Shown here: positions 44,049 through 52,913 of the stretch, one piece after another
Layout: each line of letters begins with the position of its first letter
Position numbering within the stretch: position 1 is the stretch's first letter
Origin: Comamonadaceae bacterium
GTDB taxonomy: Bacteria > Pseudomonadota > Gammaproteobacteria > Burkholderiales > Burkholderiaceae_C
Direction: 5' to 3'
Length of the DNA stretch: 64,000 bases
Assembly (NCBI GenBank): GCA_947453965.1
Contig: CANGIQ010000003.1
Coordinates: 62,001 to 126,000, forward strand
The notes under the pieces: generated by a model
What the model saw: the letters and a program-made list of their open reading frames with translations, nothing else
Databases searched by the model: none
What the model was told of the DNA's origin: nothing
Made by a program: the position numbers and the translations under genes

Positions 44049-47006
44049 ATGAGCAAAACCCTCGTGATTGCCGAAAAACCTTCGGTCGCGCAAGACATCG
44101 TGCGCGCACTCACGCCTGTGGCGGGGAAGTTCGAAAAACACGACGATCACTTCGAGAGCGACACCTACGTCGTCTCCAGTGCGGTCGGCCATTTGGTGGA
44201 AATCCAAGCGCCCGAAGAGTTTGACGTCAAGCGCGGCAAGTGGAGCTTTGCCAACCTGCCCGTGATTCCCCCCTTCTTCGATTTGAAGCCGGTCGAAAAA
44301 ACCAAGAGCCGCTTGAACGCCGTGGTCAAGCTGGCCAAGCGCAAAGACGTGACAGCCCTCATCAACGCCTGTGACGCGGGCCGCGAAGGTGAATTGATCT
44401 TCCGTTTGATCGAACAATACGCTGGTGGCAAAAAGCCGCTCGACAAACCGGTGAAGCGCCTGTGGCTGCAGTCGATGACGCCGCAAGCGATTCGCGATGG
44501 CTTTGACGCCCTGCGCAGCGAAAAACAAATGCAAGGCCTGGCCGATGCCGCGCGCAGCCGCTCGGAGGCCGACTGGCTGGTGGGCATCAACGGCACGCGT
44601 GCCTTGACGGCTTTCAACTCACGCGAAGGCGGCTTCTTCTTGACCACCGTGGGCCGTGTGCAAACGCCCACCCTGTCGGTGGTGGTGGAGCGCGAAGAAC
44701 AAATTCGCAAATTCGTCAGCCGCGACTTCTGGGAAATTCACGCCTCGTTCAAGGTCGAAGCCGGCAGCTACCCCGCCAAGTGGTTCAACCCCGAACACAA
44801 AAAAGACGCGGACGATGCCGAGAAAAAACACGACCGCGTGTGGAGCGAAGCCGAAGCTTTGGCGATTGCAGACGCCGTGCGCAACCAACCAGCCAGCGTC
44901 ACCGAAGAAAGCAAACCGACCACCAAGGCCAGCCCCGGCTTGTTTGACCTCACCTCGCTGCAACGCGAGGCCAACGGCCGCTTTGGCTTCTCGGCCAAAA
45001 CTACTTTGGCACTCGCGCAAAGCTTGTACGAGCGTCACAAAGCCCTGACCTACCCCCGTACCGATTCGCGCCACTTGCCTGAAGACTATGTGGCGGTGGT
45101 CAAAGACACCTTCACCATGCTGGCCGACAGTGGCATGAAGCACCTGGAACAACACGCCACCGTGGCGCTGAACAACAACTACGTGCGCAAACTGCCGCGT
45201 GTGTTTGACGACAAAAAGGTCAGCGATCACTTTGCAATCATCCCGACCTTGCAAGCCCCCAGTGGTTTGTCGGAAGCCGAGCAAAAGCTGTACGACTTGG
45301 TGGTGCGCCGCTTCATGGCGGTGTTCTTTCCCAGCGCCGAATACATGGTGACCACGCGCATCAGCACGGTCAAAGCGGCGGGTAAAGACCACGCGTTCCG
45401 CACCGAAGGCAAGGTGTTGGTCAACGCCGGTTGGATGGCCGTGTACGGCAAAGACGCGGCCCAAGAGGCCTCGGACAACGAAGAAGACGGCAAGACCCTG
45501 GTGGCCTTGAAGCCTGGCGAATCGGCCAAGAACGAATCGGCTGATGCCAAAGGCCTCAAAACACGCCCCCCCGCACGTTACAGCGAAGCCACCTTGCTCG
45601 GTGCGATGGAAGGCGCAGGCAAGTTGGTGGAAGACGACGAGTTCCGCGAAGCCATGCAAGAAAAAGGCTTGGGCACGCCGGCCACACGCGCGGCCATCAT
45701 CGAAGGTTTGCTGAACGAGAAATACCTCATCCGCGATGGCCGCGAGATGATTCCCACCGCCAAGGCCTTTCAGCTGTTCACCCTGCTGCGCGGCTTGGGC
45801 GTGGAAGAGTTGTCCAAGCCCGAACTCACGGGCGGCTGGGAGCACAAGCTCTCGCTCATGGAACACGGCCAACTGAGCCGTGAAGCCTTCATGCGCGAGA
45901 TTGCCGAGATGACCGAGCACATCGTCAAGAAGGCCAAAGAGTTTGACCGTGACACCATTCCCGGTGACTACGCCACCCTGAAAACACCGTGCCCCAAGTG
46001 CGGTGGCGTGGTGAAAGAAAACTACCGCCGCTACGCCTGCGTGGGCAAAGATGGCAGCGCGTCAGACTCCGGCGAAAACGGTGCCGGCTGCGGCTTCTCG
46101 ATCAGCAAAATTCCCGGCGGCCGCACCTTTGACGTGGCCGAAGTGGAACAGTTTTTGACGGACAAAAAGATTGGCCCACTCGACGGTTTCCGCTCCAAAG
46201 CCGGTTGGCCCTTCACCGCTGAGATTGCCCTCAAGTACAGCGAAGAAGACCAAAACTGGAAACTCGAATTCGACTTTGGCGATGACGGCGCCGACTCGGG
46301 CGAAATCGTGGAATTCGGCGACGCGCCCTCGTTGGGCAACTGCCCCAAGTGCGGCAGCCCGGTGCACGAACACGGCAGCAACTATGTGTGCAGCAAGGCC
46401 GTGCCCACCCACGCGCAGGCCACGCCCAGCTGCGACTTCAAGAGCGGCAAGATCATCTTGCAGCAACCCGTGGCCGTGGAGCAAATGCAAAAACTACTGG
46501 CCGAGGGCAAAACCGATTTGCTCGACAAGTTTGTGTCCATGCGCACCCGCCGCCCCTTCAAGGCCTTTTTGCAGTGGGACGCCGAAGCAGGCAAGGTCAA
46601 CTTCGCGTTCGAGCCCCGCGTGAGCAAATACCCCGCACCTGGCGGCAAAACGCCCACCACCAACGCGCTCATCAAAGCCGCGGGTAAAAAAGTGCCCGCT
46701 AAAACGACAAAAGCGACCAAAGCCAAGGCCGAAAAAGTCGCCAAGCCCAAAGCACCACGCAAAGTCACCGCAGGCTTTTTGCCCAGCGCTGATCTGGCCA
46801 ATGTGATTGGCGCCGAAGCCGTGGCCCGCACCGAGGTGATCAAAAAACTGTGGGACTACATCAAGGCCAACGGCTTGCAAGACGCCACCAACAAACGCGC
46901 CATCAACGCCGACGCCAAGTTGAAACCCGTGTTTGGCAAAGACCAGGTCACCATGTTTGAGCTGGCCGGCATTGCCGGCAAACATTTGCGTCCCATCGGT
47001 GAATAA
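44049..47006 (+). CDS. topB: DNA topoisomerase III with C-terminal SWIB domain
   Basis: 985 residues from ATG 44049; the upstream frame lies in the alternating GC tract and is not credible. The Toprim domain has LVIAEKPSVAQDIVRALTP and the acidic DAGREGELIFRLIEQ. The catalytic Tyr335 is in ALTYPRTDSRHLP. The C-terminal region carries zinc ribbons near residue 645 (CPKCGGVV) and 763 (CPKCGSPV). A Lys/Ala-rich linker (about 876-906, KKVPAKTTKATKAKAEK) is followed by a SWIB/MDM2-like domain (908-980; GFLPSADLANVIGAEAV, then KKLWDYIKANGLQD). SWIB is chiefly a chromatin-remodelling domain; fusions to topoisomerases are known in some bacteria. E. coli TopB is about 650 residues. Confidence 0.93.
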   Translation: MSKTLVIAEKPSVAQDIVRALTPVAGKFEKHDDHFESDTYVVSSAVGHLVEIQAPEEFDVKRGKWSFANLPVIPPFFDLKPVEKTKSRLNAVVKLAKRKDVTALINACDAGREGELIFRLIEQYAGGKKPLDKPVKRLWLQSMTPQAIRDGFDALRSEKQMQGLADAARSRSEADWLVGINGTRALTAFNSREGGFFLTTVGRVQTPTLSVVVEREEQIRKFVSRDFWEIHASFKVEAGSYPAKWFNPEHKKDADDAEKKHDRVWSEAEALAIADAVRNQPASVTEESKPTTKASPGLFDLTSLQREANGRFGFSAKTTLALAQSLYERHKALTYPRTDSRHLPEDYVAVVKDTFTMLADSGMKHLEQHATVALNNNYVRKLPRVFDDKKVSDHFAIIPTLQAPSGLSEAEQKLYDLVVRRFMAVFFPSAEYMVTTRISTVKAAGKDHAFRTEGKVLVNAGWMAVYGKDAAQEASDNEEDGKTLVALKPGESAKNESADAKGLKTRPPARYSEATLLGAMEGAGKLVEDDEFREAMQEKGLGTPATRAAIIEGLLNEKYLIRDGREMIPTAKAFQLFTLLRGLGVEELSKPELTGGWEHKLSLMEHGQLSREAFMREIAEMTEHIVKKAKEFDRDTIPGDYATLKTPCPKCGGVVKENYRRYACVGKDGSASDSGENGAGCGFSISKIPGGRTFDVAEVEQFLTDKKIGPLDGFRSKAGWPFTAEIALKYSEEDQNWKLEFDFGDDGADSGEIVEFGDAPSLGNCPKCGSPVHEHGSNYVCSKAVPTHAQATPSCDFKSGKIILQQPVAVEQMQKLLAEGKTDLLDKFVSMRTRRPFKAFLQWDAEAGKVNFAFEPRVSKYPAPGGKTPTTNALIKAAGKKVPAKTTKATKAKAEKVAKPKAPRKVTAGFLPSADLANVIGAEAVARTEVIKKLWDYIKANGLQDATNKRAINADAKLKPVFGKDQVTMFELAGIAGKHLRPIGE

Positions 47007-47033
47007 TTTGGCTCAACCCATGAGAGCGACCGC

Positions 47034-48239
47034 ATGACCGTCCACGTCAACCCCATGATTGCCACGCCGCAAGCCATGCACTTCCCCGAGGTGCTGCGCC
47101 TGCAAAGTGGCGCCAGCCTGCGCGACTACACCCTCGCCTTTGAGACCTACGGCACGCTCAACGCCGACCGCTCGAATGCGGTGTTGGTCTGCCATGCGCT
47201 CAACGCGTCGCACCATGTGGCGGGCGTGTACGAAGGCCAAGACAAAAGCGAAGGCTGGTGGGACAACATGATTGGCCCCGGCAAGCCCGTGGACACCGAC
47301 CACTTCTTTGTGATTGGCGTGAACAACCTCGGCTCTTGCTTTGGCTCCACCGGCCCCATGCACACCAACCCCGACACCGGCAAGGTCTACGGCGCAGACT
47401 TCCCCGTAGTGACGGTAGAAGACTGGGTGAACGCACAAGCCTTGCTGCTCGACCGTCTGGGCATCACCCAACTCGCCGCTGTGTTGGGTGGCAGCTTGGG
47501 TGGCATGCAAGCTCTAAGTTGGACGCTGCAGTACCCCGACCGCGTGCGTCATGCCGTGGTGGTGGCGAGTGCACCCAACTTGACAGCAGAAAATATTGCC
47601 TTCAACGAAGTGGCACGCCGCGCCATCGTGACCGACCCTGACTTTCATGGCGGCCACTTCTACCAACACGGCGTGGTGCCGCAACGCGGTTTACGCATCG
47701 CCCGCATGGTGGGCCACATCACGTATCTGAGCGACGATGTGATGAACGAGAAGTTCGGTAGAGAGTTACGCGATGCAGTGGTGGGCAGTGCCACCGGCTA
47801 CAAGTACTCCACCCAAGATGTGGAGTTCCAAATCGAAAGCTATCTGCGCTACCAAGGCGACAAATTCAGCGAGTACTTTGACGCCAACACCTACTTGCTC
47901 ATCACCCGCGCGCTGGACTACTTCGACCCGGCCCGCACCTACGGTGGCGATTTGTCGGCGGCGTTTGCACGCACAGCCGCCAAGTTTTTGCTGGTGAGCT
48001 TCACCACCGACTGGCGCTTCTCCCCCGCACGCAGCCGCGAGATGGTGCAAGCCCTGTTGAACAACCAACGCGATGTGAGCTATGCCGAAATCGATGCGCC
48101 CCATGGCCACGATGCCTTCTTGCTCGACGACGCGCGCTACATGAATGTGGTGCGCTCCTACTTTGCGCGCATCAACAACGAACTGACACTGCGTGGCCTT
48201 GCAAAAAATATCACGCCACGCTCAGGAGGTGCCGCATGA
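47034..48239 (+). CDS. metX: Homoserine O-acyltransferase (MetX)
   Basis: 401 residues, alpha/beta hydrolase fold. The nucleophile elbow is [14 protein letters not shown] (Ser in GGSLGG); the acid and His are expected at [11 protein letters not shown] and [12 protein letters not shown]. It also has [13 protein letters not shown] and [20 protein letters not shown]. It acylates homoserine for methionine synthesis. Many proteobacterial MetX with a MetW neighbour use succinyl-CoA rather than acetyl-CoA, so the acyl donor is left open. metW overlaps its end as ATGA. Confidence 0.95.
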   Translation: MTVHVNPMIATPQAMHFPEVLRLQSGASLRDYTLAFETYGTLNADRSNAVLVCHALNASHHVAGVYEGQDKSEGWWDNMIGPGKPVDTDHFFVIGVNNLGSCFGSTGPMHTNPDTGKVYGADFPVVTVEDWVNAQALLLDRLGITQLAAVLGGSLGGMQALSWTLQYPDRVRHAVVVASAPNLTAENIAFNEVARRAIVTDPDFHGGHFYQHGVVPQRGLRIARMVGHITYLSDDVMNEKFGRELRDAVVGSATGYKYSTQDVEFQIESYLRYQGDKFSEYFDANTYLLITRALDYFDPARTYGGDLSAAFARTAAKFLLVSFTTDWRFSPARSREMVQALLNNQRDVSYAEIDAPHGHDAFLLDDARYMNVVRSYFARINNELTLRGLAKNITPRSGGAA

Positions 48240-48820
48240 CGAATGACACCTTGCACGCCATCGCCGCCCTTGTACCTCCAGGCAGCCGTGTGCTCGACCT
48301 GGGCTGCGGTGACGGCTCGTTGCTGGCCCACTTGCAACAACACAAAGGCTGCACAGGCTACGGCGTGGAACTCGACGACAGCAATGTGCACGCCTGCGTG
48401 CAACGCGGTGTCAATGTGTTGCAACTCAACCTCGACTTAGGCTTGAGCGTGTTTGCCGACCAGTCATTTGATGTGGTGCTGCAAATCGACACCTTGCAGC
48501 ATTTGCGCAATGCCGAAACCATGTTGCGCGAAACCGCGCGTGTGGGCAAAACAGGCATCGTCGCCTTCCCGAACTTTGCGCACTGGCCGAATCGTTTGAG
48601 CATTTTGCAGGGGCGCATGCCCGTCACCAAACGCTTGCCCTACCAGTGGTACGACACACCCAACATCCGCGTCGGCACTTTTGCTGACTTTGCGGACTTG
48701 GCGCAGAAAAACAAGCTCCAAGTGCTGGACAGCTTTGGCCTGCAAGATGGTCAAGAAGTGCGCCTGTGGCCCAATGCCTTGGCTGGCACTGCCGTCTTCA
48801 AATTTCAACGCACCGCTTAA
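48236..48820 (+). CDS. metW: Methionine biosynthesis protein MetW
   Basis: 194 residues, class I SAM-methyltransferase-like fold with motif [41 protein letters not shown] and the family-specific [20 protein letters not shown] and [19 protein letters not shown]. It is translationally coupled to metX and needed with it for homoserine acylation in several proteobacteria, where it acts as an accessory or activator. Confidence 0.95.
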   Translation: MTNDTLHAIAALVPPGSRVLDLGCGDGSLLAHLQQHKGCTGYGVELDDSNVHACVQRGVNVLQLNLDLGLSVFADQSFDVVLQIDTLQHLRNAETMLRETARVGKTGIVAFPNFAHWPNRLSILQGRMPVTKRLPYQWYDTPNIRVGTFADFADLAQKNKLQVLDSFGLQDGQEVRLWPNALAGTAVFKFQRTA

Positions 48821-48843
48821 CGCGCGCCAACCGGAGACCCGCC

Positions 48844-49818
48844 ATGCAACGCAGACAATGGCTCCAACACACTGCCGCCAGCCTCTTGCCGGTGGCTTTC
48901 GCCAGTCCCACCGCATGGGCCCAAGCCTGGCCTGCACGCCCGATTCGTCTGGTCGTGCCCTTTCCTCCAGGCGGTTTGATTGACAACATGGCTCGGCTCA
49001 TCGGCCCCCGGCTATCCCAAGAGCTGGGGCAGCCCGTGGTCATCGACAACAAGCCCGGCGCCGGTGGCAACCTGGGAGCCAGCGAAGCTGCACGCGCCGC
49101 CGCCGACGGCTACACACTGGTGATGGCGTCGCCACCGTTGACCATCAACCCTGCGCTGTACAAAAAACTGCCCTACCAGCCTGAACACATTGCCCCCTTG
49201 GGTTTGCTGGGCCGCGTGCCCAATGTGCTGATGGTCAATCCCGCATCGGGCATCACCTCGGTGGCTGAACTCAGCGCCCGCATCAAGGCACGCCCTGGTC
49301 AACTCAACTACGCCTCCAACGGCCAAGGCACCTCGCTGCATTTGAGCGCCGAGCTGTACAAGAGCAAGGCGGGTTTGTTCATCACACACATTCCCTACCG
49401 CGGCGCGGCAGCGGCCATGACGGCCCTCATGGCCAACGAAGTCGACATGATGTTTGACAACCTGCCATCGGCTTTGGGCCAAATTCAAGCCGGCAAGCTC
49501 AAAGCCCTGGCCGTCACCACGCCGCAGCGTAGCAGCGTCTTGCCACAGGTGCCCACCATGGCTGAAGCGGGCGTTGCCGGTTATCAAGTCAGTGCGTGGT
49601 TTGGCTTGGCCTCGCCTGCGGGTTTGCCTGCTGCTGTGCAAGCGCGCATTGAACAAGCGCTTGAGCGCATCGCCAAACAACCTGAGGTGGTGGCAGCTTT
49701 GCAAAAACAAGGGGCGGAGCCCAGTTGGCTCGACAGCAAGGGCTTGGCCAACTTCATGCAAGCCGACGCGGCGCAATGGAAAACCGTGGCCGATTACGCA
49801 CGCATCAACTTGGACTGA
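48844..49818 (+). CDS. Tripartite tricarboxylate transporter-type substrate-binding protein (Bug/TctC family)
   Basis: 324 residues from ATG 48844; the upstream frame is the metW 3' end. A Tat-like or Sec signal starts MQRRQWLQHTAASLLPVAFA and ends near AWAQAWP. The Bug family marks are PIRLVVPFPPGGLIDNMARL, VVIDNKPGAGGNLGASEAAR, DGYTLVMASPPLTINPALYK and VNYASNG-like LNYASNGQGTSLHLSAELY. It binds a carboxylate in the periplasm. No TctA or TctB genes are near, as is common for the large Bug set of Burkholderiales. Confidence 0.93.
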   Translation: MQRRQWLQHTAASLLPVAFASPTAWAQAWPARPIRLVVPFPPGGLIDNMARLIGPRLSQELGQPVVIDNKPGAGGNLGASEAARAAADGYTLVMASPPLTINPALYKKLPYQPEHIAPLGLLGRVPNVLMVNPASGITSVAELSARIKARPGQLNYASNGQGTSLHLSAELYKSKAGLFITHIPYRGAAAAMTALMANEVDMMFDNLPSALGQIQAGKLKALAVTTPQRSSVLPQVPTMAEAGVAGYQVSAWFGLASPAGLPAAVQARIEQALERIAKQPEVVAALQKQGAEPSWLDSKGLANFMQADAAQWKTVADYARINLD

Positions 49819-49824
49819 TCTTTT

Positions 49825-51273
49825 ATGAATGCACCTGTTAGCCACGAACTGTTCGCCCATGTGAGCCAGGCCTGGGACAGCGACATCGTGTCGCAACTCA
49901 GCGACTACATCGCCATTCCCGCCAAGTCGCCCGCATTTGACGCCGACTGGGCACAGCACGGCCACATCGACCAGGTGGTGCAACGCGCCGCCGATTGGGT
50001 GTTGGCGCAAAAAGTGGCCGGACTGACGCTGGAAGTGATTCGCCTGCCCGGGCGCACACCGGTGTTGTTCTTTGAAGTGGCGGCCACGCGTCCCAGCAAT
50101 GCACAAAGCGAGACCGTGCTCATGTACGGCCACCTCGACAAACAGCCCGAGTTCAGCGGTTGGCGCAACGATCTCGGTCCTTGGACACCCAAGTTCGAAG
50201 ACGGCAAGCTCTACGGCCGTGGCGGTGCTGACGACGGCTACGCCATTTACGCCAGCATCGCCGCCATCCAAGCCCTGAAAGCGCAAAACACACCGCACCC
50301 TCGCATCGTGGGCTTGATTGAAACCTGCGAAGAGTCAGGCTCTTACGACTTGCTGCCCTATGTCGACGCCTTGCGCACCCGCCTAGGCAACGTCGGCTTG
50401 GTGATGTGCCTGGACAGCGGCGCCGGCAACTACGACCAGCTGTGGCTCACCACCAGCTTGCGCGGCATGGCCAGCGGCGTGTTGAAAGTGGAAGTGCTCA
50501 GAGAAGGCGTGCACTCAGGCGACGCCTCGGGCGTGGTGCCCTCAAGCTTTCGCATCATGCGCCAGGTGCTCGACCGTTTGGAAGACAGCGCCACGGGGCG
50601 CTTGTTGCCCGCGCAGTTTCATGTCGAAGTGCCAGCTGACCGCTTGCGCCAAGCGCAGGCCACGGCAGCCTTGCTGGGTGACGAACTGTACAAACGCTTT
50701 CCCTGGGCCCACCACGATTGCGGCGGCGCTACGTTGGTCACCTTGCCCATGACGCAAGACCCGCTGCAAGCCCTGCTGCAACGCACCTGGGCCCCCACGC
50801 TGAGCGTGACCGGGGCCGAGGGCCTGCCCGCCTTCAAAGACGCGGGTAATGTGCTGCGTCCTTCGACCGCATTCAAGCTCAGCTTGCGTCTGCCGCCACT
50901 GGTGGATGCGGCCCAGGCCGTGCAGGACCTCAAGGCCTTGCTGGAAGACAACGCGCCTTACCAAGCCAAGGTGACCTTCCATGCCGAAGGTTCGGCCAAC
51001 GGCTGGAACGCGCCCACCTCCGCCGCCTGGTTTGAACAGGCGCTGGACGCCGCCAGCCTGGCCCACTTCGGCGCGCCCTGCGCCACGATTGGCCAAGGCG
51101 GCACCATTCCGTTGATGAACATGCTCAGCCAAGGTTTCCCCAAGGCACAAATGATGGTGTGTGGCGTGCTGGGCCCCAAGAGCAACGCGCACGGACCGAA
51201 TGAGTTTTTGCACGTGCCGTTTGCGAAGAAGCTCACCGCTGCCGTGGCGCAGGTGATGGCGGCCATGCCATGA
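49825..51273 (+). CDS. M20 family metallopeptidase (dipeptidase-like)
   Basis: 482 residues. The M20 di-zinc site is visible: MYGHLDKQPEFSGWRNDLGP (His and Asp), GRGGADDGYAIYASIAAIQA, the catalytic Glu pair in IETCEESGSYDLLPYVDALR, CLDSGAGNYDQ, and a C-terminal His in GPNEFLH. It is likely a cytosolic peptidase or amidohydrolase cleaving dipeptides or N-acyl amino acids. It starts 6 nt after the Bug gene, and the lipase gene overlaps its end as ATGA, so these three may be one transcript. Confidence 0.92.
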   Translation: MNAPVSHELFAHVSQAWDSDIVSQLSDYIAIPAKSPAFDADWAQHGHIDQVVQRAADWVLAQKVAGLTLEVIRLPGRTPVLFFEVAATRPSNAQSETVLMYGHLDKQPEFSGWRNDLGPWTPKFEDGKLYGRGGADDGYAIYASIAAIQALKAQNTPHPRIVGLIETCEESGSYDLLPYVDALRTRLGNVGLVMCLDSGAGNYDQLWLTTSLRGMASGVLKVEVLREGVHSGDASGVVPSSFRIMRQVLDRLEDSATGRLLPAQFHVEVPADRLRQAQATAALLGDELYKRFPWAHHDCGGATLVTLPMTQDPLQALLQRTWAPTLSVTGAEGLPAFKDAGNVLRPSTAFKLSLRLPPLVDAAQAVQDLKALLEDNAPYQAKVTFHAEGSANGWNAPTSAAWFEQALDAASLAHFGAPCATIGQGGTIPLMNMLSQGFPKAQMMVCGVLGPKSNAHGPNEFLHVPFAKKLTAAVAQVMAAMP

Positions 51274-52109
51274 ATACGCCCGTACTTTCCACCCTGGGCG
51301 CCGCCGACCAACAGCTGGCGGTGTATGACTGGGGCTTGTCTGAACCTCACCCCGCTGACGCCACGCGTGGCACCGTTTTGCTGGTGCACGGCTTGGGCGA
51401 GCACATGGGCCGCTATGCGCACGTGGCCGCCCAGCTCAACGCCTGGGGATTTGCGGTGCGTGGCTACGACCACTATGGCCACGGTTTGTCCAGTGGTGCG
51501 CGCGGCACCTTGCCTACCCCCCATCGCCTGCTCGACGACTTGGCCCGCGTGATCGACCACACCCGCAACACCTTGCCGCAATCGGTAGGACGTTTGATCT
51601 TGCTGGGCCACAGCATGGGCGGCTTGGTGGTGGCGCGCGCGGTGGCCGAGCAGCTGCGACCAGTCGATGGGCTAGTGATGTCCTCACCCGCCTTGAGCAC
51701 CGGCCCCAACTGGCTTCAAAAAATGCTGCTGGCCACCTTGCCGCACATCGCCCCCCAACTGTGCGTGGACAACGGCCTCGATGCCCGCTGGGTGGCACGC
51801 GACACGCAGGTGGTGCAAGCCTACGAAAACGATCCGCTGGTGCACCGCAAAATCTCGGCCGCCTTGGGCGCTTGGATCGTGCAAGAAGGCCCCGCCACCT
51901 TGGCCCAGGCCGCGCAATGGCAGGTGCCCACCTTGTTGCTGTACGCCGGGCAAGACCGCTTGGTACGCCCCGAGGGCAGCGCCAAGTTTGCGCACAGCGC
52001 ACCCGCGCATCTGGTGACCGCACATTGCTATGAGGCGATGTACCACGAGATCTTCAACGACCCAGCAGTCGACCAAGTGTTCGCCGATTTGCGCGCTTGG
52101 TTGGTCTGA
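51270..52109 (+). CDS. Alpha/beta hydrolase, monoacylglycerol lipase-like
   Basis: 279 residues. The oxyanion region is LVHGLGEHMGRYAHVAAQL, followed by VRGYDHYGHGLSSGARGTLP, the nucleophile elbow LLGHSMGGLVVARAVAE (GHSMGG), the acid near LLYAGQDRLVRPEG and His in YEAMYHEIFNDP. This matches the serine aminopeptidase/monoacylglycerol lipase group (PldB-like). It probably hydrolyses lysophospholipids or monoglycerides in the cytoplasm; no signal peptide is present. Confidence 0.92.
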   Translation: MNTPVLSTLGAADQQLAVYDWGLSEPHPADATRGTVLLVHGLGEHMGRYAHVAAQLNAWGFAVRGYDHYGHGLSSGARGTLPTPHRLLDDLARVIDHTRNTLPQSVGRLILLGHSMGGLVVARAVAEQLRPVDGLVMSSPALSTGPNWLQKMLLATLPHIAPQLCVDNGLDARWVARDTQVVQAYENDPLVHRKISAALGAWIVQEGPATLAQAAQWQVPTLLLYAGQDRLVRPEGSAKFAHSAPAHLVTAHCYEAMYHEIFNDPAVDQVFADLRAWLV

Positions 52110-52114
52110 ACCCA

Positions 52115-52147
52115 CCGCGCGAACAAAAAAGCCCAGGCCCTCAGGCG
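52115..52147 (-). terminator. Weak rho-independent terminator overlapping the rsmE stop
   Basis: On the minus strand GCCTGAGGGCCTGGGC can fold into a 5-bp stem with two G-U pairs and is followed by six Ts. It overlaps the rsmE stop codon. The stem is weak. Confidence 0.35.
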
Positions 52148-52911
52148 AGCGTGAGCATGGCTAAAGCCGCCAAGGCCGCTGTTTCGGCCCGCAGCACGCG
52201 CGCGCCCAAACTCACGGGCACAAAACCCTGCGCACGTGCCGCCGCGTCTTCTGCGTCATTCAAGCCGCCTTCTGGGCCGTTGAGTAACACCCAGTTGCGA
52301 TTCGCTGTTGCCTGAGCAGGCGTGCCGGGTGCCGTATACAGCCCTTGTGTGAGCACGTTCAAGGCCTGGGTGCTGGCATGCAGCGACAACACGGCGTGAA
52401 CGGTGGACGCATCCGTTGAGGCTTGCGCTTGTTGGCGCGCAAGCCAGCTGTCCAGGCGCTCGGGTGCGTCGATCACAGGCACACGGTTGCGACCACATTG
52501 CTCGCAGGCACTGGCGGCCACGGCTTGCCAATGCGCTTGCTTTTTATCGGCGCGTTCGCCGCTCAAGCGCACCACGCTGCGCTCGGTCATGAGTGGGGTG
52601 ATGCGGTGTACGCCCAACTCGGTGGCTTTTTCGACGAGCCAATCCATGCGCTCGTTGGCGGGCATGCCCACCGCCAAATGCACTTGCTGTGTGGCTTCGC
52701 GCTCGATGCTCAGATGCTCGCCGACCACCACGCGCACATCGCTGCGGCCCATATGCTCCACCTCGGCGATGAACTCGCCGCCTTCGCCGTTGAACAGCGT
52801 CAGACGGTGGCCTGGCTGCATGCGCAGCACTTGCACATGACGCGCAGCCGTGGGTGGCAAGTCCACCGATTGACCGCTGATGAGCTGAAGAGGGCAGTAA
52901 AAACGCGCCAT
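52141..52911 (-). CDS. rsmE: 16S rRNA (uracil-1498-N3)-methyltransferase
   Basis: 256 residues from ATG 52911 (MARFYCPLQLISGQSVDLPP). The N-terminal PUA-like domain has ARHVQVLRMQPGHRLTLFNG. The SPOUT domain has KATELGVHRITPLMTERSVV, ACEQCGRNRVPVI and the knot motif LLNGPEGGLNDAEDAAARAQ with SLGARVLRAETAALAALAML. It methylates U1498 in helix 44. The amgK gene ends 2 nt upstream on the same strand, so they are co-transcribed. Confidence 0.95.
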   Translation of the reverse strand: MARFYCPLQLISGQSVDLPPTAARHVQVLRMQPGHRLTLFNGEGGEFIAEVEHMGRSDVRVVVGEHLSIEREATQQVHLAVGMPANERMDWLVEKATELGVHRITPLMTERSVVRLSGERADKKQAHWQAVAASACEQCGRNRVPVIDAPERLDSWLARQQAQASTDASTVHAVLSLHASTQALNVLTQGLYTAPGTPAQATANRNWVLLNGPEGGLNDAEDAAARAQGFVPVSLGARVLRAETAALAALAMLTLA

Positions 52912-52913
52912 AC

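Noticed and set aside
44619-45920. 433-codon ORF opposite topB
   Set aside because: Antisense to the topoisomerase core; no family features.
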